64,000 nt of DNA from Desulfomarina profundi (lineage in GTDB: Bacteria; Desulfobacterota; Desulfobulbia; Desulfobulbales; Desulfocapsaceae). A model generated the notes under the pieces. That model saw only the letters and a list, made by a program, of their open reading frames with translations, had not been told where the DNA came from and did not search any database. The DNA is taken from positions 2,252,501-2,316,500 of the forward strand of contig NZ_AP024086.1 in NCBI RefSeq assembly GCF_019703855.1, read 5' to 3'. The position numbers and the translations under genes were made by a program. Positions 17,412 through 26,181 of the stretch are shown one piece after another (position 1 is the stretch's first letter; every line of letters starts with the position of its first letter).

Positions 17412-18688
17412 TTCACCAGCTCTTTCAAATTGTTGCCATACAGCACCGCCAAGGTGGCAAATGTTTCCCACCAGCGGGCTTCTGTCAGATAATAACTTGC
17501 CTCAGCCGATAATACTTTTTCCTCATTGCGGAGATACTCTTCCTGAACCATTCGTCCACTTCCATAGGCCACTTTTGCAACCTTGAGAAGCTCACGCTCA
17601 TGCTCAACACTCTTTTTTGCCAGCTCTTTTGAATGATCAAGAAGCTTCAGAGTTCTGCTGAGATCATCGGCTTTTGCCTGTAGTTCGATTCTGGTCTGGG
17701 CTAAACGGTTTTTCTCCCGGCGCAGATCAATTTTTGCTTTCTCAATGGCGGTATAGGCAGGTTTGTTGAAAATCGGCATCTGCAAGCTGATTCCGTAACT
17801 GCCATAGTCACCATCTATATCCTCCCCGGTATTGTACCCTTCCCCGTAGTTTTGAAACCAGCGGGCGGTACCTACAACCCTGGGATACAGTTTATCTTTG
17901 GCTGCCTGGACCCCGTATTCCCTGGCCTCAATGCTTTTTTCAAGAGGCTTCAGAGCAAGAAGTGTCTCAGTCTTCAGCGTATCAACCCTGGCAAGTGGAA
18001 CAGGGTCTGCCAGCAAAATACCTGTGAGGGATTGAATGTTTTTCCTCAACCCGCTCTCCTGCTGCATGGTCTGATTATAAACCAGATCAATCTGGTTTAT
18101 GGCCTCGTCCATACGCACCAGCTCAGATTCCGGTAATCGCCCGCTTCTTACCTGGTTGGCCACATCAGCCCTGGTTTTTTCAAGAGAAATTTTTCGCGAA
18201 TCCAATGCTTTTTTCAGAGAACTCATATGCACCAGATGAGCATCGGCAGTAACCAGAACAGCCTGGTGCTCAAGGAGATTAAGCTCTTTTCTGATACGAA
18301 AACTATCCGCCATGCTTTCTGCCTGTTTCCCAAGCGAAAACAACTCTTTAATGAATAAAGGCAGGGAGAGCTGACCCCCAAAACGAGTTATATCATCGCT
18401 GAATGGTAAAGTCCCGTGATTCGCCAGTATCCGCGCTGTCTCGGTAGGAGCCACCGGCCTCCAGTTTGTAGGAGACGAATATCTGTCATAACCAAGGATA
18501 CCTGTGAGTTCAGGATAAAACCGATCATAAACCGATTGAGCCCCCAGTTCAGCTGACCTGGTTTGTAACGTATCCAGTTGGGTGACGGGCTGTTTTTGAA
18601 GAGCATCAAAAAGATCCGTAATAGTTATTGCACCGGCCGAACCCGTTCCGCAGAGAAGAATCAATCCCAAATATGCCAAGATTTTCAT
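17408..18688 (-). CDS. TolC-family outer-membrane efflux protein
   Basis: A 426-residue outer-membrane channel subunit with a signal peptide (cleaved near GSAGA) and two long alpha-helical hairpins with heptad-like Leu/Ala spacing. The segment LYPRVVGTARWFQNYGEGYN and a following beta-strand with SYGISLQMPIFNKP match the internal repeat of TolC/OEP proteins. It supplies the outer-membrane exit for the adjacent RND pump. Length is slightly short for the family but both repeats are present. Confidence 0.9.
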   Translation of the reverse strand: MKILAYLGLILLCGTGSAGAITITDLFDALQKQPVTQLDTLQTRSAELGAQSVYDRFYPELTGILGYDRYSSPTNWRPVAPTETARILANHGTLPFSDDITRFGGQLSLPLFIKELFSLGKQAESMADSFRIRKELNLLEHQAVLVTADAHLVHMSSLKKALDSRKISLEKTRADVANQVRSGRLPESELVRMDEAINQIDLVYNQTMQQESGLRKNIQSLTGILLADPVPLARVDTLKTETLLALKPLEKSIEAREYGVQAAKDKLYPRVVGTARWFQNYGEGYNTGEDIDGDYGSYGISLQMPIFNKPAYTAIEKAKIDLRREKNRLAQTRIELQAKADDLSRTLKLLDHSKELAKKSVEHERELLKVAKVAYGSGRMVQEEYLRNEEKVLSAEASYYLTEARWWETFATLAVLYGNNLKELVK

Positions 18689-18730
18689 GAAATTTCCTTT
18701 AGTCGTCTCATTTCCCGTCTTTTCCTCAAA

Positions 18731-18961
18731 TCAGCTTATCCACTCTTCCACTTCTGCCTGGTTCGGAGCCCTGCCGACACATTTGACCTCTCCGTCAACT
18801 ACTACCGCAGGAGTTGAAAAAATACCCAACTGAGCCATTTCCTGAAAATCTGTGACTTTAACTATTGTCGCATCGACACCTTTACTGTTGACAACAGCCT
18901 CAACGATTTTCTGCGCCTGTTCACAGGACGCACACCCCGGACCACATACTTTAATTTCCAT
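18731..18961 (-). CDS. Thioredoxin-like small redox protein (MTH895/TM0996 type)
   Basis: A 76-residue mini-thioredoxin. The sequence MEIKVCGPGCASCEQAQKI places a CxxC (CASC) active site at the end of the first strand, and the cis-proline region reads IFSTPAVVVDGE. Such single-domain proteins are often encoded beside ArsP-type permeases and ArsR regulators, and may reduce or ferry metal-thiol cargo. An additional Cys (KCVGRAP) lies near the C terminus. It is cytoplasmic and co-transcribed with the rhodanese upstream and tolC downstream. Confidence 0.85.
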   Translation of the reverse strand: MEIKVCGPGCASCEQAQKIVEAVVNSKGVDATIVKVTDFQEMAQLGIFSTPAVVVDGEVKCVGRAPNQAEVEEWIS

Positions 18962-19008
18962 GACTTTCTCCTTTTCAATTTGGAACCAACAGTTGAGATT
19001 ACAGTTCT

Positions 19009-19455
19009 TCAGTTTTTTTGAAGAGATGAAATAAAATCTTTTGCATTGTCGCCTCGGAGATTTTCCGCAAGTCCTAATAGTCCATCCGTTAGATATTTTG
19101 CTTTAATTCCACGGGAACGAAGGTAAACCATGGCAATAGCAGCTCGATCTTTGTGCGGACATGCAGTTACAACGATCTTATTTGAATCAATTTCCGCTAA
19201 TCTTCGGGGAAGCTCATTAAGTGGGATATTTTTAGACGGACCAACCGTCCATGCTGCGTATTCTTCTGGAAATCTTATATCTATGAGTTGAGCCTCACCC
19301 TTCTTCAACACTTCTATGAGCCTCTTGCTATTAATTTTCATATCTTTGCGTGCCTGATAATTAAAGTTGGAAATATAGGATTCCAGTTGATTGTCAGATG
19401 CAAAAGCAGGCACACACAACCCAACCAGCAATACAGCAATAAATAATTTCTTCAT
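19009..19455 (-). CDS. Periplasmic rhodanese-like protein
   Basis: A 148-residue single rhodanese domain with a signal peptide (MKKLFIAVLLVGLCVPAFAS). The LIDIRFPEEYAAW motif opens the domain and the active-site loop CPHKDRA supplies the catalytic cysteine. ATG 19455 is preceded by CAGGAGA, whereas a longer reading start at 19548 has no ribosome site and would hide the signal peptide. It likely transfers sulfur or selenium in the periplasm. Placed between the ArsP-like permease and the thioredoxin-like gene in the arsR-led operon. Confidence 0.85.
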   Translation of the reverse strand: MKKLFIAVLLVGLCVPAFASDNQLESYISNFNYQARKDMKINSKRLIEVLKKGEAQLIDIRFPEEYAAWTVGPSKNIPLNELPRRLAEIDSNKIVVTACPHKDRAAIAMVYLRSRGIKAKYLTDGLLGLAENLRGDNAKDFISSLQKN

Positions 19456-19544
19456 ACTTTTCTCCTGATTATGTACAAAACTCAGCTTGGCACTTATGAG
19501 TTTCACGAGTATTGATGTTGCCAAACACTGACAATTCATTATTT

Positions 19545-20615
19545 TCATATCACCAGGTTAAACAGATAACCGGTAAATAAAATTCCCGTACCAACCACAG
19601 CAATAAAAACAGCGATGAGTTTGGGTTTTAACACTTTTCGTAAAATAACCATTTCAGGCAGGGAGAGTGCTATAACACTCATCATAAATGCCAGGACTGT
19701 TCCAAGGGCCGCACCTTTACCAAGTAGAGCCTCAACAATCGGCACAATACCTGCGGCATTGGAGTACATGGGGATACCGACAACCACAGCTGCCGGAACT
19801 GACCACCAGGCATCTTTCCCCATGATTGAAGCCATAAATGTCTCGGGAACATAACCATGAATCAATGCTCCGACTGCAATCCCCGCCACCACATAGATCC
19901 AGACCTTGCCAACGATATCTCTGACAGCCTCACGACCACGTTCTACCCGGTCACGCCATGTCAGTGTTTCTTCCATGACCACCGCTTCACCGGCACGTAA
20001 TTCCTGCACCCAGTCCTCAATCCAATGCTCCAGTTTAAATCGGCCGATAACCCATCCCGCCACCATGGCAATAAGCAGACCGGTAACAAGATAGAGCGCA
20101 GCAACTTTCCAGCCAAGTAAACCATAAAGCAGAACCAGGGCAATTTCGTTTACCATTGGTGCCGCTATAAGAAATGAAAAAGTGACGCCAAGGGGTATGC
20201 CGGCTTGAACAAATCCAAGGAAAAGAGGAACTGCAGAACAAGAACAAAAGGGAGTCACAATCCCGAGCAGAGCCGCCATGACATTACCCGCCGTTTCGCG
20301 TTTACCGGCGAGGTATTTTCGAGTTCGTTCCTGGGTAAAAAATGAGCGAACCATACCAATAATAAAAACAATCAAGGTCAACAGCATCATAACCTTAGGG
20401 GTGTCATAAACGAAAAACTGGACCGCCTCACCAGAGTGACCGCCTTTTTCCAGGCCGAGCAAAGAATACGAAAAAAAATAGGAAAATGGTTCAAGTTGCT
20501 TATAGACTACAAACCAGATTACCAGTCCGAGCAGGCCAATAAGTGTAACCCTACCCATACTTGGTTGTTTCATTTCAGAAGAAGATATTTTATCAACGGG
20601 TTGAATAGATTCCAT
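19545..20615 (-). CDS. ArsP/DUF318-family permease
   Basis: A 356-residue inner-membrane permease (PF03773) of about eight helices. The family signature TPFCSCSAVPLFLGF carries the paired cysteines, and the second repeat contains VGIPMYSNAAGIVPIVEALL. Characterised ArsP proteins export trivalent organoarsenicals; others in this family handle metals. Upstream arsR, downstream rhodanese and a mini-thioredoxin make a thiol/metalloid export role likely. It begins 15 bases after the arsR stop. A second, different DUF318 permease occurs at 58503-59741. Confidence 0.88.
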   Translation of the reverse strand: MESIQPVDKISSSEMKQPSMGRVTLIGLLGLVIWFVVYKQLEPFSYFFSYSLLGLEKGGHSGEAVQFFVYDTPKVMMLLTLIVFIIGMVRSFFTQERTRKYLAGKRETAGNVMAALLGIVTPFCSCSAVPLFLGFVQAGIPLGVTFSFLIAAPMVNEIALVLLYGLLGWKVAALYLVTGLLIAMVAGWVIGRFKLEHWIEDWVQELRAGEAVVMEETLTWRDRVERGREAVRDIVGKVWIYVVAGIAVGALIHGYVPETFMASIMGKDAWWSVPAAVVVGIPMYSNAAGIVPIVEALLGKGAALGTVLAFMMSVIALSLPEMVILRKVLKPKLIAVFIAVVGTGILFTGYLFNLVI

Positions 20616-20630
20616 GGTTCTCTCTCACTA

Positions 20631-20981
20631 TTATTTTGGACAACCGTCTCGCAATACTGCCACATCAGGTAGTATTTTATGCATCCGGTTCAGTTCTTTG
20701 TCATTTTCCAGCCAATGCCGTAACTCCAGAAGCATGGTTTCGGCATAAGCTGATTCGCTGCCGTCAGCCAACTTGTAAATAATCCAGGTACCCTGCCGTT
20801 TCTTTTCCACCAAACCGGCATCTTCAAGAAGCTTCATGTGTTTGGATACCGTTGATTGGGCAAGACCAAGTAATCCCTGGATCTCACAGACGCAGAGTTC
20901 ATTATTCTGCAACAACTTCAGAACCCGGACCCTATTTGGGTCGGATAATGCCTTCATGACTCGTATAAATGATTTCATCAC
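20631..20981 (-). CDS. ArsR-family repressor, second copy
   Basis: 116 residues with winged helix-turn-helix LGLAQSTVSKHMKLLEDAGL and the cysteine motif ELCVCEIQ in the alpha-3 region, the As(III)-sensing type. A C-terminal Cys (RDGCPK) may add a third ligand. It heads the seven-gene permease/rhodanese/RND operon and is preceded by a good promoter with an operator-like sequence. Ribosome site AAGGTG before ATG. It is clearly a paralogue of the 6404-6781 regulator but has a different tail. Confidence 0.93.
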   Translation of the reverse strand: MMKSFIRVMKALSDPNRVRVLKLLQNNELCVCEIQGLLGLAQSTVSKHMKLLEDAGLVEKKRQGTWIIYKLADGSESAYAETMLLELRHWLENDKELNRMHKILPDVAVLRDGCPK

Positions 20982-20997
20982 ACCTTACCCTGCATTT

Positions 20998-21050
20998 ATT
21001 CACATATCGCCATTTGACGATCAATATAACTCACCTCCCACTTGTGTCAA
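20998..21050 (-). promoter_or_regulatory. Promoter and operator of the arsR-permease-RND operon
   Basis: Minus strand: TTGACA (21050-21045), 16-base spacer, TATATT (21028-21023). The following GTCAAATGGCGATATGTG covers the expected transcription start and resembles the arsR-1 operator flank (TTCACATATC). Position suggests autorepression. Confidence 0.6.
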
Positions 21051-21607
21051 ACTTTTTTTGATAATTTCTGCAGGCAAATCAGATTATTTATCCTGTCCGG
21101 TCTTGATTCTTTAGTATGGTACAGGCATTACTGTTAACATAAGGCCAATAATACTATTGAGAAAAAATGTATAAAATGAGTACGTTACGTATTTCAAATA
21201 TGCGAAAGCAGACATTAACCAGGAATTGTAATCCAAGGATTTTCTGATTACCCATAAAACTCAGTCAAGTTGGAGATGTGCTTGATAAAACAGGCACATC
21301 TGCTGGCTCGCAAATGTCAGGCTGATTTCGTACGCAATCAGGAAGGACTTTGCTCTTAAAAGAGAACAATAATGAAAAACAACTCGAGAAAAACATTGGA
21401 AAAAAGACGAGGTAGATTTTTTGATAAAACAACGATCAGTACAGTTTACTGCAGAAAGAGTATAGAAGATGGCGTCGCCTGGACTGCCCCTGGGTGAACA
21501 TTGTGTAAATTTATCCGGGTCACTGATAATTGTCTCATTGTTTGTGTTCTATAGTTATTCTCAAAATTGCCACAATGTTCATAGAAATGCGGGCTAGTAC
21601 ATATATT
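21051..21607. other. Gene-free stretch between two minus-strand operons
   Basis: About 560 bases without a supported gene. The best open frame (ATG 21372, 42 codons) has no ribosome site or homology signal. The left edge holds the arsR promoter region. No clear terminator hairpin for the CcdA operon or repeat was found. Confidence 0.4.
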
Positions 21608-22318
21608 TCAAGATACCCACGGCAGCCAGGGACGGACAATAAAATAGAGCCCCAGTATACCAATCACTACACCTGAACCTTTACGGAACCAGACCCCTTT
21701 CTTCTGAAAAGAAGAATTTGCCAGCATCCTTTTGACCGTTGCTGCTGAACTTCCGGCAATAACAATAGGGGTGCAATGACCGATAGCAAAAAAGGTGAGC
21801 AGTAAAAGCCCGGTTACAATTTTTTTCTGAACGGTGATAATTGCCAGAATCGGTGCAATGAAACCAAAGGTGCAGGACCCGGATAAAACACCGTAAGCAA
21901 GACCAAGAATAAAAGCACCAGCAAGTCCATGCAATTGTAATTTGCCAAGAATATTTGGCATCCTGCATTTTGCAATTCCCAACATGTCTACAGCAACCCA
22001 GATAAGAATTCCACCCAGCAGAAGGGTCCAATACGGGCCGACATCTCCAAGCATTCGGCCAAGTAGAAGGCAGATTATTCCAACAATGGCAATAGTAATA
22101 AACAGACCAAGAGTGAAAAGAACGGCATAAGGAACAGCATGTTTTCCCTCGAGAATTGACCTCTGGCCACCGACATACCCGATAATAAGAGGAATAGAGG
22201 CCATATGACAGGGAGAAAAAAGGACACTGACAACTCCCCAGGAAAAGCAACCTACTACAGCTATGGCCAGCCCTCCGGCCATCCAGGAATTAATGGCAAG
22301 AAATATTTGATCAAACAT
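21608..22318 (-). CDS. CcdA/DsbD-family transmembrane thiol-reductant transporter
   Basis: A 236-residue membrane protein with six helices. The two conserved cysteines of the CcdA fold are in SPCHMASIPLIIGYVGG and the equivalent GSCTFGFIAPILAI. Such proteins pass electrons from cytoplasmic thioredoxin to the periplasm. The partner is very likely the periplasmic thioredoxin encoded 12 bases upstream. Last gene of the symporter operon. The redox pair could keep metal-binding or reductase cysteines reduced. Confidence 0.88.
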   Translation of the reverse strand: MFDQIFLAINSWMAGGLAIAVVGCFSWGVVSVLFSPCHMASIPLIIGYVGGQRSILEGKHAVPYAVLFTLGLFITIAIVGIICLLLGRMLGDVGPYWTLLLGGILIWVAVDMLGIAKCRMPNILGKLQLHGLAGAFILGLAYGVLSGSCTFGFIAPILAIITVQKKIVTGLLLLTFFAIGHCTPIVIAGSSAATVKRMLANSSFQKKGVWFRKGSGVVIGILGLYFIVRPWLPWVS

Positions 22319-22330
22319 CTGATTCTTCCT

Positions 22331-22696
22331 TTATTGCAGTAGGACATCAAGTTTTTGCTTGATAACTTTTTTTTCAAGAAATCCTGCATGACGCCAGATT
22401 TCTTTACCTGTAGCATCAAAAAATATCTGGGTCGGAATGGCTCGGATACCGAATCTCCTCGCTGTATCTCTCTTTTTGAATACATCAACAAAAAGGATTT
22501 CAACCCGCCCTTTATATTCCTGTCGGAGTTCTTTGAGAATCGGTTCCATCAGTTTACATGGAATACATGTTGTTGAACCCAGATCGACCATGGTCACCGT
22601 ATCCTTTACAGGAATCTCAGGCGCACACCAGGCCGCCTGTATGGGGAAAACAAAAAAAAGGGCTACCACTGTAACTATTTTCTTTATATCATGCAT
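22331..22696 (-). CDS. Periplasmic thioredoxin-fold protein
   Basis: 121 residues with a signal peptide (cleaved near AAWCA) and a thioredoxin core: active site CIPCKLMEP, then EILFVDVFKKRD, and cis-Pro in IRAIPTQIFFDATGKE. It would receive electrons from the CcdA-like protein next to it. An extra cysteine precedes the mature domain. Co-transcribed with ccdA. Confidence 0.88.
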   Translation of the reverse strand: MHDIKKIVTVVALFFVFPIQAAWCAPEIPVKDTVTMVDLGSTTCIPCKLMEPILKELRQEYKGRVEILFVDVFKKRDTARRFGIRAIPTQIFFDATGKEIWRHAGFLEKKVIKQKLDVLLQ

Positions 22697-22792
22697 AATA
22701 TTACCTTAATTCGAAGAACGGCAGCCGTTGTTTGAACACAATCTTGCCGATTTTTACTGTGATATCTCGAGAAATAATTCCTTTTAATCAGC

Positions 22793-23245
22793 TCATTTTA
22801 TGTCACGGACCATCCGAACATAACCTTTGTTTCCCAAAACCAGGTTAAAATCACCTCGACAAAAACATTCAAGTTCCAGCTTAACGGGAACGGTTCCTCT
22901 CTTTTTATCAACCAGCCAATACCTACTCTCCAGTTTGGGAAACTGGCAATCATTATTTCCCTGAATAGAGATAATCCCTCGGAGTTCAAGACTTTCCATA
23001 GTGGTTGGAAGACGCCAGTCTGTGTAGTTTCCAAGGTTCAGCTTATTACCATATACTTTGACATCTTCAATATCTGAATATCTTTTACTTTTATCAATTT
23101 GCCACATCAGCCCTTTTTCCTGATCGAGACAGATTCCGTTACCAATATTTTTTAATGAACCTCCATTGGCAACTGTATGAATTTGCAGCAAAGAAAAACA
23201 GACAACCATAATTCTACAGATCTGAGTAAAATGTGTTGTTTTCAT
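22793..23245 (-). CDS. Secreted DUF1566 (Lcl-type) domain protein
   Basis: 150 residues, signal peptide, then the DUF1566 landmarks: GICLDQEKGLMWQIDKS, YTDWRLPTTMESLELRG and a closing GYVRMVRD. The domain belongs to the C-type-lectin-like/FGE-like fold and its role here is unknown. It lies between the DGC protein and the thioredoxin with gaps of about 100-130 bases. Two cysteines (CFC) occur near the C terminus. Confidence 0.72.
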   Translation of the reverse strand: MKTTHFTQICRIMVVCFSLLQIHTVANGGSLKNIGNGICLDQEKGLMWQIDKSKRYSDIEDVKVYGNKLNLGNYTDWRLPTTMESLELRGIISIQGNNDCQFPKLESRYWLVDKKRGTVPVKLELECFCRGDFNLVLGNKGYVRMVRDIK

Positions 23246-23377
23246 GAAACTCCTTTTTACATTAAAAAATGCTTTTCTTTCGCCCGGTTTGAAAAAAAAT
23301 GTTAATTTTGCGAAATACTCCGATGTGCTTCAAAACGTGACATAGGGGATAAAATTCACAACACAGCTGATACAAAA

Positions 23378-23821
23378 TCAAGCATCTGTCATTTTTCTGA
23401 TATCCTTGATAATCAGATCTGCAATTTCGTTCATTTTCTGTTCATCAAAATCGGGCCCAGGCTTTTTCTTGAGAGAAAAATTATCATCAAGTGTGTAATA
23501 GAGATCCATCGACAGCCCGGCTTTTTCACAGGTCAACCCCAGACATTTGCCTTTGCAACCATCGATAACCACCTGATAGTCATCGTACAACATAACCTGG
23601 CTTGGCCCCTCTACTTCCGGGTACAGCCCGATGGGACAGCGCATAAAAGCGCTTGGAATTTCACTTACTATTTTCCTGGCTATAAAACCGGTCATTTGTC
23701 CGATATTGGAACTACCAAAACAACCGTTAACACCAATGGTTTTTCCAAATTTTTTATGCTGGTTGGTAATAGTATCCGCTGCATCCGGATTATTGATCTG
23801 GGAAATCAGTTTCTTTTTCAT
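23378..23821 (-). CDS. DGC-domain putative zinc-binding protein
   Basis: 147 residues, cytoplasmic, matching the DGC family (PF08859) by CFGSSNIGQMTG, FMRCPIGLYPEVEG and the namesake DGCKGKCLG with CEK after it. At least six cysteines are positioned for metal binding. Members frequently sit beside metalloid transport genes and thioredoxins. Here it follows the BASS-type symporter by 49 bases. Function not established. Confidence 0.8.
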   Translation of the reverse strand: MKKKLISQINNPDAADTITNQHKKFGKTIGVNGCFGSSNIGQMTGFIARKIVSEIPSAFMRCPIGLYPEVEGPSQVMLYDDYQVVIDGCKGKCLGLTCEKAGLSMDLYYTLDDNFSLKKKPGPDFDEQKMNEIADLIIKDIRKMTDA

Positions 23822-23870
23822 TCAATTCCTCCATATTTCTTTTTTGCAGAACGCTAAACAACTCATTTGA

Positions 23871-24857
23871 TTAATTGAACCATTGTTCTATCCTGGATGA
23901 CATTTTCCAAATAATCATCATCAGGGAGACCTGGAATATCGGTACTATGGTAGAGGGCAGGATAGATAATCCTCCAATTGATGAAACGGCCAGGGCCAGA
24001 GCAATACCATGATTTTTTGCTGTTGTAGCAAAACCAATGGCAATACTGTCCTGATAGGGTATCATCGCTTTTTTTGAAACAAACAGTGAAAGAACGAGTA
24101 ACAGCGGATAAACCAGAACAATAGAAATGAGTAAAATCCCGACAAGATGGAGATTGTCCACAATAGCACTTGCCTGTCCCCCAACAGCAATAAATATGAC
24201 CATAAACATACCCACGCTGGAGATAGGCGGCAAAAAAGGTTTTATTTCTTCTTTAAAAAACTTCTTACCGTATTTGCGACAAATGAGTAACTCCCGAATA
24301 CTGACTCCTACGACCATGGGCAGTACAATGATCAACATAATTTTTTTCCCAAAAAACCAGAAATCTACAGAAACATAGGTCCCGACAAGAAGTGTCATCC
24401 AAAGTGGAATTGCCACGGTCGCCAGCAGAAAACTGACCACCTGAATTACCAAGGCCGTTTCTGTTTTTCCTCTGGACATTCCCGTCCATGCCACCATCAT
24501 GGATGAACAGGGCACAGTTAATTTGAGTATCCACCCGGCAATAAACTGAGGGTCAAGCCCCTTGAAAAACAATGCGGCCCAGATAAAACCTATCAGAGGC
24601 GAAAGAACAAAATTAATCAGGGACGCAATAATAATTATTTTTTTATCCCGTATAACCAGCTTCAATTCTTTAACAACTATGGTCATCATCATCGGTAACA
24701 GCATGAGAAGAACAACAGGCAGAATCAACGGGTTAAGACTGCTTGTAAATGTATGATAATGAGTACCGACATAGAGTGCAGTGAGAATATCGAGTAAAGT
24801 GATCAGAGGAATATATTTTTTTAAAAACCTCGAAAAACCCTGCATGTACTTAACCAC
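23871..24857 (-). CDS. BASS/ACR3-superfamily transporter
   Basis: A 328-residue membrane protein of about ten helices. It has the organisation of bile-acid:sodium symporter/arsenical-resistance transporters: a helix-4 Cys (KLTVPCSSMMVAWTGMSRG) and the helix-9 block AIGFATTAKNHGIALALAV. It is distinct from the canonical ACR3 at 5319. The start is GTG 24857, fixed by GGGAGGATGCA directly upstream. It leads an operon with a DGC protein, DUF1566, thioredoxin and CcdA. The ArsR-like palindrome at 24969-24984 suggests metalloid control, so an arsenic- or related oxyanion-transport role is plausible. Confidence 0.8.
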   Translation of the reverse strand: MVKYMQGFSRFLKKYIPLITLLDILTALYVGTHYHTFTSSLNPLILPVVLLMLLPMMMTIVVKELKLVIRDKKIIIIASLINFVLSPLIGFIWAALFFKGLDPQFIAGWILKLTVPCSSMMVAWTGMSRGKTETALVIQVVSFLLATVAIPLWMTLLVGTYVSVDFWFFGKKIMLIIVLPMVVGVSIRELLICRKYGKKFFKEEIKPFLPPISSVGMFMVIFIAVGGQASAIVDNLHLVGILLISIVLVYPLLLVLSLFVSKKAMIPYQDSIAIGFATTAKNHGIALALAVSSIGGLSILPSTIVPIFQVSLMMIIWKMSSRIEQWFN

Positions 24858-24968
24858 TGCATCCTCCCTGAAAAGCCCCTCAATAATACCTGATTACTCA
24901 TTAGGCTCAGCAAAAATTCCTGTCTACTTCCTGCCACCTCGACATAAATCTTTTTTAAACTTGATCGC

Positions 24969-24984
24969 ATCCGCTTATGCGGAT
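24969..24984. promoter_or_regulatory. ArsR-type operator before the symporter operon
   Basis: ATCCGCTTATGCGGAT is a perfect 6-bp inverted repeat with a 4-base centre, about 110 bases before the GTG start. It closely matches the arsR operator at 6792-6811, whose reverse strand reads ATATCCGCTTATGAGGATAT. One ArsR could therefore control both loci. Confidence 0.6.
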
Positions 24985-25242
24985 ACATTACTCCTATGAA
25001 AAACATAAAGCAAGCTTTCAACGTACAGAGTAATATAATCGTCTAAAAAGTCTTTTTCTAAATTCCATGAAAACGGGGGGCTACTTATAGACAAACCGTA
25101 TTCTTGAGTTTTACTCCCATATTCAACAAGTTCAACATGACCGTTGCCGTCTGGAGTATCAACTCCGGCTAAACTCTGTTACAGTTGCCCTCCAGTAATT
25201 CGTAATAAAATCAGTATCTTTTAAAATACCCGGGAACCAACC

Positions 25243-26181
25243 ATGAAACAAATCAGTTGCTCCGGACTGTTAATATCGATCATGATCGTTGCGGTGTTGC
25301 TTCTTTCGGGATGCGATGACGGCAAACCAGAGAATAACCAACAGGGTTCGGATCTTATACATCTGAAACAACTTGCCCCTCTGAAACAGACCAATACTGC
25401 TGAGCAGGAAAAAACCTTTAAAGTGGCAGTCGCAGCAATCCTTTCGCCACGGGGCACTGCCGACTCCTACCAGCCGTTTCTTAACTATCTTGCCCAGCGC
25501 CTTGCTACACCTGTTCAGTTGGTCCAGCGTCGCACCTATAGAGAAATAAACGATATAGTTGCTCGAAACGCAGTGGATATGGCTTTTGTCTGCACGGGCG
25601 CTTTTCTGGATGGCTTACGAAAAAACCAGATGAGATTACTCGCCGTTCCTCAGATACAGGGCAAACGAACCTATAACGCCCTGATTATCGTGCCGGCAAC
25701 AGCAACAACCAATACCTTCGAGGAACTTCGAAACCATATTTTTGCCTTTACAGACCCTCTGTCAAATACAGGCTATCTCTATCCTCTTTCTCTTCTCAAT
25801 AAGTATGGATGGACAGAAAAAAAGTTTTTTCGTCAGACGTTGTTTACCTACAGTCATGATCATTCCATAGCAGCTGTCTCCGAAGGTATAGCAGACGGTG
25901 CCTCAGTTGACAGCCTGGTCTACTCCTATGCTGTCAAACGGGATCCTTCACTGGCCAAACGCACAAAAATAATCCTTCGTTCACCAGATTTTGGCATGCC
26001 ACCAATAGTCGTATCCACAAAAGCCCGCAAAGAAGAAATTAAAAAGATACGCACTATTCTGCTCTCGATGAATGACCACAAAGAGGGCAGTGCGATTTTG
26101 AAACAACTGGGAATAGATCGTTTTGTCCCACCCGATTATTCACTGTACCCAACAGGCAATCCCGTTTCAAGCGATCAATAA
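25243..26181 (+). CDS. PhnD-like periplasmic binding lipoprotein (sensor of module 1)
   Basis: 312 residues with a lipobox LLLSGC (Cys24) followed by Asp-Asp, which favours inner-membrane retention. The rest is a PhnD-type oxyanion-binding fold. The pocket-region motifs QRRTYREIN, FVCTGAFLDG, FAFTDPLS and FGMPPIVV are shared with the paralogue at 40497. Cys117 in the CTG motif could be ligand-binding, as in the arsenite sensor AioX. The stop overlaps the kinase start by one base, so this is a three-component sensory system, not an ABC transporter (no permease or ATPase). The same fold forms the sensor domain of the tetrathionate kinase TtrS. Confidence 0.85.
   Translation: MKQISCSGLLISIMIVAVLLLSGCDDGKPENNQQGSDLIHLKQLAPLKQTNTAEQEKTFKVAVAAILSPRGTADSYQPFLNYLAQRLATPVQLVQRRTYREINDIVARNAVDMAFVCTGAFLDGLRKNQMRLLAVPQIQGKRTYNALIIVPATATTNTFEELRNHIFAFTDPLSNTGYLYPLSLLNKYGWTEKKFFRQTLFTYSHDHSIAAVSEGIADGASVDSLVYSYAVKRDPSLAKRTKIILRSPDFGMPPIVVSTKARKEEIKKIRTILLSMNDHKEGSAILKQLGIDRFVPPDYSLYPTGNPVSSDQ

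Noticed and set aside
21269-21310. Reading frame with DKTGT, resembling the P-type ATPase phosphorylation motif
   Set aside because: Only five residues match and stops surround it; no other ATPase motif is nearby. Most likely chance.
24821-25021. 66-codon frame overlapping the symporter start
   Set aside because: It shares the GGAGG region but lacks its own ribosome site, and the GTG frame of the symporter is clearly the real one.
25243-26181. Assignment of the PhnD-like proteins to phosphonate uptake
   Set aside because: No phnC/phnE-type ATPase or permease genes are linked to either copy; both are linked to kinases.
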